Source of the DNA: Trichoplax adhaerens
Taxonomy: Eukaryota > Placozoa > Uniplacotomia > Trichoplacea > Trichoplacidae
Assembly (NCBI RefSeq): GCF_000150275.1
Contig: NW_002060947.1
Span: forward strand, 2,221,740 to 2,285,739
Length of the DNA stretch: 64,000 nucleotides
Reading direction: 5' to 3'
Part shown: in pieces, positions 1 through 13,100 of the stretch
Position numbering within the stretch: position 1 is the first letter of the stretch
Layout of the letters: every line of letters starts with the position of its first letter
Notes under the pieces: model-generated
The model's database searches: none
What the model was told of the DNA's origin: nothing
What the model saw: only the letters and a program-made list of their open reading frames with translations
Translations under genes and position numbers: made by a program

Positions 1-559
1 TTTAGATGTCGAGTCAACATTGACCGTCATAGCGAGTGATGATGGTGCGAGTAGATCGAGTAAATCATGTTTAAAAAGGTAATAACTCAATCATGATAGT
101 ACTCTTATTCAGTTAACGTCCTTTCCAAGATTGTACAGTGTCGATCCTACGAGTCTCGCACTCTTTCAACACTTTAACATACTGGTAAGACATCAAAATC
201 CAATTCTACAGTAGCTTATGTACTCTACTCTACTCTTTTTATCCATTTCTCATTGCTTCAGTTAGAATTCAACTTACCATAGTAGCTTGATGAGAAATCG
301 CGGGGCCAATTGACGCCAAATTTCAATGCCTACTGATATCCTAATTTTGATGTATCGACTTGATCTACTGTACTGTCCCTTTCAATTACCAATTCTCTTG
401 TCCCAATTGAGAAAGACTTTTGTGGCTATAAATCAAGAGAAAAATAGTCTATTCTAGGCAGATTTAATGCGTTTCTATGTTACTTATCACTATACTAATA
501 ATGATCAAATGGACAGTAAATCGATGTCTTACTCCATCGGCGAAGAATGAAGCGTCGAC
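1..559. other. Intergenic, no gene seen
   Basis: AT-rich sequence without a convincing reading frame or splice-flanked exon. Scattered single TACAGTA/TACTGTA words announce the repeat block that follows. Whatever gene lies to the left is outside the window. Confidence 0.6.
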
Positions 560-1420
560 AGTACAGTATGAGATAGTCAAAGAGTAGTACAGTACTCGCA
601 AGCTGTGCCAGCTACCGTAATTAAGGTAGTGTCGGACGTGGACTTGTACAGTACTTCACACTGTGCCGTGTACAGTGTAAAGTACAGTAAGAGCTGACTG
701 GCAAAGCAAGCAAAATTCATACTGTACTGTACAGTACGTTACTGTACAGTACAGTACATCCAATATACCGTAAAAAGTGAGTGATAACTTCATTTTTGTA
801 CCAATACTATACTGTATTGTGTACACTAACGTCTGCATTGTACTGTTTTTACGTGACACTGCGTCTTTTTCAAGATTTCGATCACTGTACTGTACTGTAC
901 AGTACAGCAGTGTACCGTTCACAATACTGTACATTGTAGATCACGATCCAAAATTCCTGCAAATCTGAATGCTATTACTGTACTGTACAGTGTACAGTGT
1001 ACAGTATACTGGAAATATACTGTACTGTATGCTGTAAGGTAGTGTCGGGATGGGGACTTGTACTGTATACTGTACACTCTACAGTAAGAGCTGCCTCGCA
1101 AAGCTTTGCAAAACTCATACAGTACTGTACAATGTACAGTACTGTGTGCATTACATCAAACACACCGTAAAAAGCCAATGATAACTTCATTTTTGTACAA
1201 ATACTGTACTGTACAGTATACTGTACTGCACAGTGTACAGTACACTAATGTCTGCATTGTACAGTACTGCACTATTTTTACGCCACACTGTGTCTTGTTC
1301 AAGATTGCGATCAGTAGTGTACTGTAAATCTCTTCAACCAAAATTCCTGCAAATCCCAATGCTAGATCGCAGAATTTACAGCACTGCACAAGTGTACAGC
1401 ATGTCGTAGTACTTTACACA
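560..1420. repeat. Flipping (GTACA)n/(TGTAC)n repeat block 1, tandemly duplicated
   Basis: Dense short runs of period-5 GTACA that switch to the reverse complement TGTAC, so the block is full of small palindromes. Unique segments between the runs occur twice: a GGTAGTGTCGG core at 625 and 1038, a CGTAAAAAG core at 769 and 1166, and an AAAATTCCTGCAAATC core at 950 and 1340. The block is therefore a diverged tandem duplication of a unit of about 390-413 bp. Open frames across it translate to low-complexity peptides rich in Tyr, Cys, Thr and Val and are by-products of the repeat, which lacks stop codons. Unlike the other blocks it is not seen to lie between two divergent genes. Confidence 0.9.
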
Positions 1421-1490
1421 GTGTCCAAAAATAATCCCAGCGCACAAATTTAAAATTAGTATTGCCCAATTATGCAGTAATTTACAGTTC

Positions 1491-1605
1491 AATGCTAACA
1501 AAAATGGTATCACATTCACTGTATCATACACACGTGATCAGTTTGCCAAGCCAATGCTAACAAAAATGGTATCACATTCTCTGTATCATACACACGTGAT
1601 CAGTT
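1491..1605. repeat. 62-bp direct tandem repeat, two copies
   Basis: Copies starting at 1491 and 1553 begin AATGCTAACAAAAATGG and end CACGTGATCAGTT, with one visible mismatch over about 53 bp (ATTCACTG against ATTCTCTG). The near identity suggests a recent duplication. No function is visible. Confidence 0.9.
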
Positions 1606-1639
1606 CACCAGTCCCACAAGCCTTTAAGAAACAGACAGA

Positions 1640-1678
1640 CATGGACTACTAAAAAGGTTTTCTTCTTAGTCGTCCATG
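1640..1678. other. Short hairpin-forming inverted repeat
   Basis: Arms CATGGACTACTA and TAGTCGTCCATG are complementary except for one position and are separated by about 15 bases. The stem is too short for an animal microRNA precursor. It could be a small regulatory hairpin or chance. Confidence 0.45.
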
Positions 1679-3565
1679 GCCTAAGGTACTAACTCTAAAG
1701 TATGTCAAGTATAAATAAAGCACTGATATCGAGTACACTGAATATGATCTATTTTTCCTGCAGACAAGGTACTGTAGTCATTCCCCCCAAAATAGCAGAA
1801 AAGAGCATCCGACTGAGGTTGCAATAGTACAGTACTCGGTTATCGCTATCCTCATGGATTTTTCAAGTTGAGTTGAAACAGAGATCAATAAAACGATTTG
1901 CCTATTAGGGCTAGAACAGAAATAAAAAAGTCACGATCAATAATAAATTTGATCCTTAGGCTACACTGACCAGAGATATTCTATTTCTTGATCGATTCGA
2001 TCGCGAGGGTTTAAATGGATTGGATTCTACAGTAGCTCACTTTGTTACATAGATTAATCAATGGTTAGGTTAAAGTTCGAAAATCGTAGGCTTTAGTACA
2101 GTAAATTCTGAGAGAATCTCTTATTTACTATTTTTTTTTGTCGATTTCCAGGTTTCCAAATAAATCTGTCAATTGACGTTAAAAGACAAAAAAAATGCCG
2201 TTTCATCAATAAAATTGCGAAAACGTAATACCAAATGTAAAAAAATTAAAGGAATCTTAAAAAAAAATTCATAAAATAACAAGAAACGCTTGATGAAGCA
2301 GTAAGGAACATGATGAGTTTCCCCCCCCCCTTTCAATATCTTGTGGGCATACGATAAATCAATACTTATAATGAATGGTTAATCCTCGCTCTTTGAATGC
2401 GTTATTGAATGATTTATGAGAATCCAGCAGGACTCACACTCCTCCGTAAAAAAACTATTTTTTTTTTTAATACAAGTACGAGTACTATGCGTACATTGCG
2501 ACAGAGTAATTCAAAATTGCTGTATTTCATTTTTTATTGATTAAATACTTACAGTGTACGACAATATAGAATGTACTACGGTACTTGCTGAAATCCTGTT
2601 AGCAGATATTTGCATAAAGTGCTCCTATGAGACGATGCAATGACATACAGAATTTATAGGGAAGAAATCAAAAATAAGTGTATTATTTCATTTTTAACTT
2701 CATTTTTAATACGACTACTATTTTAGCAAGATTCTAACCTTGATAAAGGAAATACTTAAACTGATATCTAAAATTTTGCTTAAAACTAAAGTTATCAAAT
2801 TTTAATAATGCTTAGAAAAGTATCCGCACTTCTTCATTTTTGCTATTGTCTACACAAACGAAAGTCAATTTTAGATATAGTATACGCGTAAATACTATAC
2901 TATGACAATATCCATCATTATTCACTAGAGCTATTATAAATCATGTTCGCTACTATGCTCGTATGTTAACAACTTGAAGGAAATGTAATACTTATTATTT
3001 ACTGCTTATTACAGACTGTAGTAGACGGTATAACATAATCAAATGGAGGCTAAATTAAATATTCAACTCTGTGTCAATACTGTCTAAATGAAGACACATT
3101 ATAGAATTAATTACAATTCCCATATTGACTTTCTACTTAACTTATATCCAGTACTCATGGATTTTATCAACAAGCAACAAATACTGCCAATATGGTAATA
3201 CTGTACATGACCGTACGAGTATTATTTATTTTAACGCAATAACAAGATAGAAATCAGGCATAAACTTTTGCCATTTCTACAACTTTTTTAGTACCACCTT
3301 ATACAGAAACATGATGAATACCATTTAAGCAACTAGTAACCACATTTACAATTCAATACGTTATCATACGATATTTATGCTTTAAACTGTAGTATCTTCA
3401 TGCAACTTTGGCTCCAATTTGTCTACAAGTAATTGCCACTTCTATCATAATTGTTAAGCAAACATTATTTGTTACCAAGTAATACTATAACTTGCATCAG
3501 GAATGAATAGAGTATTAGTTAGAGTTTACTGATATCAAGCTTTAGTAATGATAGCCAATATCCAA

Positions 3566-3904
3566 CTATGTATGTTGATTGATTAGTTGCTGCAGCTTTT
3601 CCATACTGGCCCCGCTAAATTGGTTAATTTTAACACCATTTTTGAAAAATAGAAAAGTTGGTAAGCTTCGTATTTCATACTTTTCAGATACTTCTTCGTT
3701 CTGTTCAACATCAATTTCCAAAAATAGAACGTTGTGTTGCATATTTTCAGCGAGTTGTCGAATTTGTGGAGAAATCGTATTACATGGAACACACCAACTC
3801 GCGCAGAAATCCACTACAATTAAGACGTCTTTTACACTTTTGATTATTTTCTTAAATTGGTTTAAATCTTTCACCAGTTTAACCTTTCCTTGAGTTTCTG
3901 GCAT
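3566..3904 (-). CDS. TXN: Thioredoxin (CVPC active-site variant)
   Basis: Intronless 112-residue protein, the usual size for cytosolic thioredoxin. It carries the buried Asp32, the redox motif W37-C38-V39-P40-C41, Pro46 in helix 2, the cis-Pro loop S80-L81-P82-T83-F84, and an FFKNG strand followed by an FSGAS turn, all in the right order. Thioredoxins reduce protein disulfides and are recycled by NADPH-thioredoxin reductase. The canonical dipeptide between the cysteines is Gly-Pro; here it is Val-Pro, which in this family is expected to shift redox potential or substrate preference. The start ATG at 3904 has A at -3. The absence of introns stands out beside the intron-rich neighbours, so it may be a retrocopy or a single-exon paralogue. 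The frame is intact and all key residues are kept, so it is probably functional. Confidence 0.92.
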   Translation of the reverse strand: MPETQGKVKLVKDLNQFKKIIKSVKDVLIVVDFCASWCVPCNTISPQIRQLAENMQHNVLFLEIDVEQNEEVSEKYEIRSLPTFLFFKNGVKINQFSGASMEKLQQLINQHT

Positions 3905-6900
3905 ATTTTATCAATTGCTATGGTAGCTTTTGTCGACTGATTCCTATGGTGAAATGATGAATTTGAAACGGTAGATTAGGAGTGCTTGGCACTTTATACA
4001 AAAGCCAGAAGTATAGAATCTGTCTGGAAACTAGTTAAAATAACACTCTCAATCAATAACAAATTTGATCATTCTTATTTCTAAAAGTTAGAGACAACAA
4101 AGAACTAGACTTATTAATAGCAATCGAGAAATGATCTTTTGTTCTGATAACTAACGATTATCAATATAGTTTGTCTTCTTTTACAAGTTATATTGTCATG
4201 GTAGAACAAATAAAAACAAACTCGATTGGATGCTATCGTGTTTTTTTCTTAGTATCATCCATAGCGACATCGTGATTATCTTCCCAGCTTTCCAATACTG
4301 CAAGCCTTGGGATTTATATAGAATTATCAATACGTCTTCAATTATTTTATGGTTACACTTTGCAGTAAGTGTATAATACAATTAAGCCAATCAAAGGATC
4401 AGTTGTCAACTGATTGAATAACATAATAAATAATGCAGTAGCTCAAACAATATCCAACAGTTGAATACTATACATTATAATACATATGCTCGAAAAAGAT
4501 TTCATTTAGCTATCAATTATTTGTTATATTAATTATTTTCAGTTTTAAACTAAATTTATCTTCATATAAAACGGTAAAATTTTGTCCAGGAACTATTGAT
4601 GATTTATTTAAATGGTCATTAATTTCGGTATTAGAGTAGTAGATTGATCGATTTTCCAAAGGGGCAAATATAATATATACATCTTAGTATCTACACTACA
4701 CATTTCCAATTTTGTCAACTAAAATAGTGTCACTAGAATTTATTCCAAGCCGATTGTTCTACAATGTTATAAAGCAGCTGCTATTTGACGCTAATAGATT
4801 ATAATTAATTAAAAATTGACTTTATAATGTTGACTATTGAAAGGTATGTATATTGTAAGTATGTTTGGCACAGCTATCTAAACTAATTGAATATTAGCAG
4901 CACAAAAATTAAAATGATAGTGATTGCTTAAATATTGTAAACTATTTGTAGTACATATCTACTTAATATTACTCAAATAGAATTTTTTCATAGCTAGTTT
5001 TGAAATATTGTTGTCTTATTATGTAAAAATTGCATAATAAATTCACTGCTTATACATTGATACTAACAATTTACTGTATAATTTTTATTTTTTTAACATA
5101 GCAACACTTTATCAAAATGTCTACAACAGATATTAGTAAATAGTAAATGCTCTTTTAAGAAATAGACTTTAATCTATTACATTTATTGTTAACTTTACTC
5201 TAGGTCACAGTACCATCAGTTATTTAATATACTGTATATTGCATATACAGACATTGTAAAATAGATAAAATTATTTTTCTTGCTTAGTATAGTACAAGAT
5301 TTTCAATTAAGAATCTAATTCATAAAAAACTTTCCACTAGAAAAGCAATAAATATCCAAAATATCATTTACATGAAAAGATTATTGATAAAAATCAATTA
5401 AATTTAAATTCTATATATACTGGTATAGCTTTATAATTGCATTAATAAATATCCCACGGAAACAAATATTTTAAAATTCTCAATACAAAACTAAGGTTAA
5501 ACAAAATTTACGAAAAGCGATATAAATCGAAATACAAGTTAGTATATTTGTACCACTAGGATAATTGTGAATAACAGTTAAATCTATCACGTAAAAAAAT
5601 TATATACTTGATATTTCAAAGCTGATCAGAACTTTACTTTTTTATATTTTGATTTATTCTACTGTAATTTCCTATATTATATCTATTATATTTATTGTAT
5701 AATTTGATAGTCAGTAATTATATTATCTAGCAAGTCTGAGTAAGGTAATATTAAGGGGAATATGTATGATCGTCACATTAAACGTCTTCAAAATTAGCAA
5801 TATCTTGCTCAGAGTATATACTCAATTGTACATTCTATCATCAAACGCTAAAGTAGAACAGATTATATGATATACAGTACTGGCACGATAGAAAGATTTT
5901 ACTACCGGATTATCTTATAAATGTAATTATATTTATACAGTAGCGTAACGTTGTGTGTTAAAGTTACATAAATTTTATTGCCTTGTACAAGTAATCAGCG
6001 ATAAGGGCTATAAAATTGTTAAGACAAAGAGTTGCTTTATTAAAATATAAAGAATTACGAATTAATAGTTAGTAGCAAAATAAGGTGCGCAATTCACTTT
6101 CACATTCCATATCATATCGCTGTATCATTGACTACGATACAAGTTGATAACATGATGCTAAAGCTGTCTGAGCTTAAACATCGCCATTTCCTAAACGAAA
6201 TTAAAAGCTAATCTAGCTATTCTGATAGTGCTGCATACTGATGCCCACAAAGCAAGACCAAGCAATGCAGGCTGTCCATTCCTTCAACATCACTAGTCAC
6301 TATCTATAGTTAATGTTTACCTATTGTTTTACAATATCAATTAGTTATAATTAATTTTAAGTCGTTTGGTATACATCACAGACCGATAATTACATATAAT
6401 GCGACAAAATTATCGGTAAATTTCGAAGCTATAGGAACATAAAATTGGAAATAGTAGCCAAATTTTTTTATAATAGATTTAAAATTATATGATTAAAGTC
6501 GTTAATGAAATTAATTTTATTAACCTAGTTAATTAATTTTACATCGAATAATGAATTATTGGAAAATTGTTACAAGTATGAAGTGTTTACTAAAGATTTA
6601 AAAGAAAAGAATCCTTGTGGCTGTAGTACAGCAAGTTCTATAAGGCTTTCTTAAATAGTACACATAAGATAAGGTGTACAACATGAGAAGGTAAAGTTTA
6701 GCAAGTCCCCTTGTAATTGCCAATAATTTGTTAAACTGTAAATATGTAAGTTGTTGTAAGGTCAGTACAAAACAGAATATTAAAGATATATCGATTGAAA
6801 AAGAAATCACCATAACGTGTGAAACGTTGTCACTTTGACTCTAGGTAATAATTACAGCTACATCGAACGAACTATGAAGTAAGATAGATCGAATATATAT

Positions 6901-7119
6901 TTAATTGTATAACAATACAATTAAAAATTTCTTATATACATAAAATATGTAGTAACGACATTAATGCGTTGCAAATGTAACTGTCGATAAAAAAATATTA
7001 ATTTTACAGACGTAATTGTTGCATAAAGAAAATATCGCCCAGACATATTATTAATTTAAGAAAAGGAATTTTATAATCATATAGATACATGATCATTCGT
7101 ATCGTTATAATTTTTTAAT
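3905..7119. other. AT-rich intergenic gap between TXN and CEP135, no gene seen
   Basis: About 3.2 kb with no exon I can support. Short open frames at 4196-4381 and 6598-6813 (minus) lack any family signature and look random. The gap joins the 5' side of TXN to the 3' side of CEP135 (both minus) and holds no GTACA/TGTAC block. CEP135 3'UTR and TXN promoter sequence must lie here but cannot be delimited. Confidence 0.6.
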
Positions 7120-10100
7120 TTAACTTAATGGCGAAATAACACGAATATCGTAATCTGGAGATGTAGTTTCATCCGATTTGACAAATGCGTTTTGATCACC
7201 CTTAATATCACGACTAACTGATAAACCGTGACCATAGCGTTCGGTATATATTGACTCGTCTTTTTCAAAATTTGTCTTTGCTAATTCGCCGTTTTCTGAA
7301 ATGTATATACAGTTAATTTTAAATAGAAATAATCTTAATACGATAGCCTTCGAATTTTAAGCTTACCGTTGTCGTCGGAAGATGGATCATAATTATAGCT
7401 TTACGTCAAGTTGTCATGTTTGATAATACCAGCAAATAAGAAGAAATAAGTTATTACATGAGGAGCCAATAATAAAGAAGGGCAAGTTATTAATCGTTAC
7501 CGTTTCTCAGTAAATTTCGTGTCGGACTCTTCCCAGTCGGGCTTTAATTTTTGTTCCAAACGAAAATCCTGTAAGTGACATAATTGTAAATTAACTGTTG
7601 CACGGTAAGATAATAATGCTTCTAAAACAGATTAGCTGATGATTACCTTTTCTCTACTTGATGCTATCAACTGTTCGAGATTTCTACTTGTACCCTTTTC
7701 CGTAAAAACCTAATTCAAAGTCACAACATTAAAATATTTACTAAACAAGATTAATTATTACTTGCTTTTAATTAGTGTTTGGTCTAGGAAATATTGGAAT
7801 AAATTATGAACCTGATGTCGTAAAGCTTCAGCTTCATGCTTTTTAGCATCAAACATCACTTGCAGCTACAGCATTATTAAAAAAATTTACGTTATTTGTA
7901 TCGTTTTAATAACTCATCTTTAATACAATAATCGAATTAGCCTTTATTCGTATGATTTGTAGATTATGGTATATATTTAATATCTATTCACGATATATCT
8001 TACCTGCTCATTATCCATCGATTGAGACATCAATCGTCGCCCAAGATCCTCATTCTGATCTTCTAGCTTCAGATATAATTCACGTATTGTAGATACGTCT
8101 TTGAGTAATGATTCCTGTATGACGATAAACATGATAAATACAGAAATTAACCCCAGTAATATATTATTGATCTGCGGTGATTCAAATGTTACTATAGGAT
8201 ATATGTGTTACCTTTTCCTCCTGAGCTACACGTAATTGTTCTTCCATGTTAGATAATGATTGTGCCATACTTGAAAGTTGCATTTCGTAAGACTGTTGAG
8301 CTAATTTATGCTAATATAAAGCATCGTTTAAAATTAATTGCATTTTCTCTATTATACATAATTTCGAAAATCTATCCTTACTCGTTCAAGCTCTTTCTCT
8401 TGCTGTTCCGTCACTTCACGTGCTAGATAATATTGCTATAATATCATACATGGAGCAATAATTGTTATTGTGGCGACAGCAGTGTCATAGAATATTTTAC
8501 TGTTAGTAAATAGAACTGCAATATGGACATTTACCTCATCTCTTGCTGCCATTTGTGCGCGCATATTGGCACTTTCACTAATAGTTTGTCTGGCTGTAGA
8601 ATCAATCTGTTCCTTTTCATTACTTAAGATTCTAAATTGTTCTAATAATTCCGCTTTCTCTTGATCTTTAATTTCTAGTAACTCTTGTACACGTGAAGCT
8701 TGTCGAGCGTATTCCTGCACTTGCAATTTCAATTCGGAACACTCCGTAGCATTTCTTTCCAGCTCTTCATGCAACGCCTTAATTAAAATACAGTTGAATG
8801 TGCGATAATTTATAGTACAGGTAAAAACGAGGTCTTAAAAATTAATAATTAGGAATAGAATACAGACTTGATTTTCTTCCGTCATAATAGCTAAATCTTC
8901 ATGAAGTCGCCGATTTTCTTTGTGATTTTGCTCGTGGCCATGATGTAATTGATTGACTTCATCAGCTGAATCATTAATTTGCCTTTTCAAACTTTGAATT
9001 TCTCGATCTTTCCTAGACAGTTGTTCGTTTACCAAACTATATTTTGTATCCAGATAATTATTAATTTGTCAGTATAAGGAACAAAGTTTAACAAAGACAG
9101 AAATTAAATGACACGCAATAAATCCATATAGTCTATAGGACAATAATGATGTTGGCTGTAATATAACGTTCACACAAAGCTTTAACAAATTGTCAAAGTA
9201 AGCTAAACTATTGCTGCCAATATACCTTAAACGTGACTCTAGTTCTTCTACGGTCGATTCAAGTTGCTTAGATCGTTCTAATATTTGTTTTTTGTCGCCT
9301 TCTAAAGTGTCCATCAATTCTGCTTTTTTATCAACTTCATTTTGTAGTGAATCGCGATCTCTATCAAGAGATGATAATACGCTCCTTAAGCGTTTTACTT
9401 CATCTTTGCAAGCACTTGATTGTTTTTTAACTTCACCTAAATATTCCGAGCTGATTAATTTTTAATTAAACGAAATGAAGAGACAGTCATTTTAAATTTT
9501 ACCTATTTTTTCTTCTAATCTATTGATTTTCTTTTCGGCAGCCTGTAGTTCACTAATTTTGGAGGATAGCTTGTTTTGATATTCTTCTATAGATCTCTCG
9601 GCTTGATCAAGTAATAATCTGTATTTGCTTGATTGACTTTTTTGTTCCACAACATCTTCCCTTGCCATTGTCAGGGACAAAGTAGAGTTTTTGACTTGCT
9701 CTTCTAAATGTGAAATCATTTCGCGAGCGGATGAAAGTTGAGATCGTAGTTCTGATTTTTGTCGTTCAGCCTGCAATTAAAGCAGCTATTAATTATTGCA
9801 TTGTTTTTATACATATACCAAGTCCTTCTATTAATAATCTAAACGCACATGCGGTAGTTACCCTAACCGAATTAATGTAGATGCTGTTACTAAGAAATAA
9901 GATTTGCATGCATGGTACACTTTAGATTGCGACAAAGTGATACTTACATCTGTTAACGAATTAATAGCAGCGTCTGCTTTCTGTTCTAGAAACTTTCGAT
10001 CAACAGCAACAGACTCTGAAGAGACCTGAAATAATAAGTTATTACAATTTTCATTAAGCTATCATCATCAATAAAGTAGCTGCAAGAAGGCATTAAACAC

Positions 10101-13100
10101 CTCAATGATGTCATAATAGATAATTTATAAAACTATCCAGAATAGTACCTTTAATCTTTCTCTTAAGCTGTTACGTTCAGTTTTTGCGGCTTCCAACTCT
10201 TGGATAGCATCATCCCGCTCTTCTTCTATTCTTTTTAAAACCAACGATTTGTTCGAAGATACTCCGTTAGGAGATAAGATCGATTCACGACGAAGACGCT
10301 GGAGTTCTTCCTGTGCCTGATGGTATCGATAATGGATGGGATTTGCTTTAAGGTGATCGTTTCATTCCATGGTAAATTTACAATACTAAGGCTAAATAAT
10401 AATGCATATACTCGTATTGTACAGTACGTAATCACAACATACTCATTACGGTCGCATAATGATGAATCGATCATTTTAATCTTTAAAAATATATAAAGAT
10501 ACTTCGCTGACAAAGTGTGATTAAATTTGATTCAATAACTGAGCAACTTATAAGGTATATGTAAATCAACAGATCAAAATCATTTACCGTCAGTAGCTTT
10601 CTACGGAATGCTAATTTAGCCACTTACGTAAAATGCAGCATAATCTTTAATAAAATATTGGATAAAAACAACGAAAATTTGCAAACCTGCTTGTAGAGTA
10701 AAGTAGTGCTATCGCGGTCGTGTGCTAGATCTTTAACATTATTTTGTATCTAATAAGATAAAGACATGTAAGATTATCATCGGCCATAACCGTATAGCAC
10801 AAAAGGTATGATCATATGTAATTATTGAACAGATATATTTAAAAATGCTTTTACTTCATTTAAGTTCTTTTCAAAATTTTTTAGAACAGTTTTAAGTTCG
10901 TCTCTTTCTTGTCTCAAGCGTTTTACGACCTCTGACTCCTTAGCACTAATTTGCTGTAATTATCAAGAACATTTATCATTTAGAAAAGTTACCACATTTT
11001 TATTTTGCACGAATTCTTTAGTCTAATTAACAAAATTATCAACCTTTTCTCTTAGTGACTTCTTCGGTAAGTTCTTGCCTTCGGCTTTCAATAAACTTCT
11101 TAGATTATCGCATTCATCTCGGTAGTAATCTCTTTCACGCTCAAGAACTCTTATGGTCATTTCATTATGGTTCTACACATCATGACATAAATCCTTCTCA
11201 ATGAAATTGCATTACAATTAAACACTTCTCAATTGTAAGGTGTACCTTCGTATCCTCTGATGGTCCAGATAATATCTCAGATGTAGATATTCTATCCTTC
11301 TGCTTAAGCAAATTCTGTAAGGTTAAGCATTCTTTCTTGTAATGATCTCGTTCTTCTTCCAAAATTTTTGTCAAGCTCTTAAAGATGGACGATTTAAAAG
11401 CTGTTTAAGAATGCTGTTGCATGTCATTAGTGATGGTAATGAAAGACATATCATACATGAGTTTTGACGGTATTCCTTTGCCTTAATCTGTCAATTTCAT
11501 TTGTTAAGTCTCGTTCTATGAAATATGTTGTAAATTAAGTGAGGATAAATCTTAGATTTCCTTCGGTTACCGAACTTAGGAATCATCATCAAGTTTAGGA
11601 ATAAAGATAATTTAAAAGTTATACCTATATTTGATAACTTTTCACATTTATTACTCAGTGTCTGATTATTAACTTGGACTTTATCCAATACACTTGCTGA
11701 TTTCTTTGACTCGCGCTCCGAGATAGCTACAAGCTCTGTTAGTTGAGTATTTTCAGCTTCAAGGGACTGAATATGTTCACGTAATTCATTATATTTATCA
11801 CTTAATTCCTCTCTTGCTTTAATATTGGCTCGTAAATTATTCTGCAAGTTAATAAGTAAACTAACATTAATAATTTTCTGGCATTAAACTTTAAGCAATA
11901 TAAAATGCTGTTATTAGAGCTAGGAATATACGTATAATACTTGAATATCAGCTATCTCTCGATGACAATCAGCTATGGTCTCATCTTTATCTTGTTCGAG
12001 CTGTTTAGATAAGCGATCAATATCTTTTAGTTCATTGCATAAGTCATCATTTCTTTTCGAGAGGTTTCTATTCTCCTTTTCTAGACTGGTCTTAGCGCTA
12101 ATCGTATCATCTAATTTGTTCTCAAGCTCACGATTGGCATCTTGAAGGAAGTTAACCTAAACGTACATCAAGCGATATTGCTAAATAACTTGTTACTAGT
12201 TGATATTCTAGCTCGCTGCAAATAATTTTAATTTCTATGTTGCGTTTAGAAGATAACAACTATCTTTAGGCATGGAGATTAAAATTATTACTGTTGTTAT
12301 ATACGACAGTAAATAACTGAGCGAAAAATGTAGCAACTAAACTGACCTGAACATTCAAATGTGATATAATACGTTCATTGCTATCTTTCTTCGTTTCATC
12401 GATCACAGCTTCAACAGGACGGCCGTCACTAAGTAGTTTACTTAATCGCTCAATTTCTTTATCACGGACATCAATCTATGTTAAAGCATTTTGAGTCATA
12501 GGATTATAATCACATCTAAGAACATATAGATTTAACGATCAGTGTAGAATTACTTTTATACAAACACTCTTTAAGAGAAGTTCTTACGGAATTTAATTGT
12601 CTTAATGAGAATTAAATCAATTAGCTACTCATAAATAATCAACTAATTAATAGGCCCTGATAAATCAATCTCCTCAAGGCTAGACTTAATGGTATCATCT
12701 GTTAGTAATAAGCTGAGTAGCCATGCGATGAAATTGTTTCATATAATTCTATTCATTAAAAAAACTAATTGATCTTTCATCTTCAAATGTCGAGAAATTA
12801 TGATAGTTCTATACCTACTTATACTTCTGCGGTATAGCGTCATTATGCATCGTAAAAAGCAATGCATGGTTTCACTGTGTAAGTTAAGTACTAGTAACCT
12901 TTGCTTCATATGTCTATTATATATTAGCTACTTACAATATTATGGATCAATAAGAATTATTTTAAAAGTACGCTGTTACTTTAAATATTATATCATAATA
13001 ATCATAAATTATAATCATGATGCAATCTGAATATAGTTTAGTCCGGTTCGACTGCTTGAGAATATTTATTAAGATTTGTCGTTTTCTACCTGTTTCCTAA

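Larger units (their letters stand above)
1421..3565. other. Intergenic, small repeats only
   Basis: No exon or long reading frame recognised. It contains a 62-bp tandem repeat (1491-1605), a short hairpin (1640-1678) and a run of ten C at 2321-2330; otherwise it is AT-rich. It lies beyond the 3' end of the thioredoxin gene. Confidence 0.6.

Noticed and set aside
656-1389. Six overlapping open frames of 60-92 codons on both strands
   Set aside because: They arise because the GTACA/TGTAC pentamers contain few stop codons; the peptides are repetitive YCTVQY-type and have no start context, splice sites or family.
3566-3904. Bacterial contamination or transfer as source of the intronless thioredoxin
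   Set aside because: Residues around the active site and the FFKNG...FSGA segment are of the animal cytosolic type, and base composition matches the neighbours.
6598-6813. 71-codon minus-strand frame
   Set aside because: Isolated in an AT-rich gap, without coding-like composition or splice context.
9437-9450. Alternative CEP135 exon 13 acceptor after ATCAG
   Set aside because: It gives an immediate stop in the phase set by exon 12; the TTTAG acceptor at 9437 restores the frame.
12800-13030. 76-codon plus-strand hydrophobic frame
   Set aside because: It lies within CEP135 intron 1, is AT-driven (Ile/Leu/Tyr-rich), and has no recognisable family.
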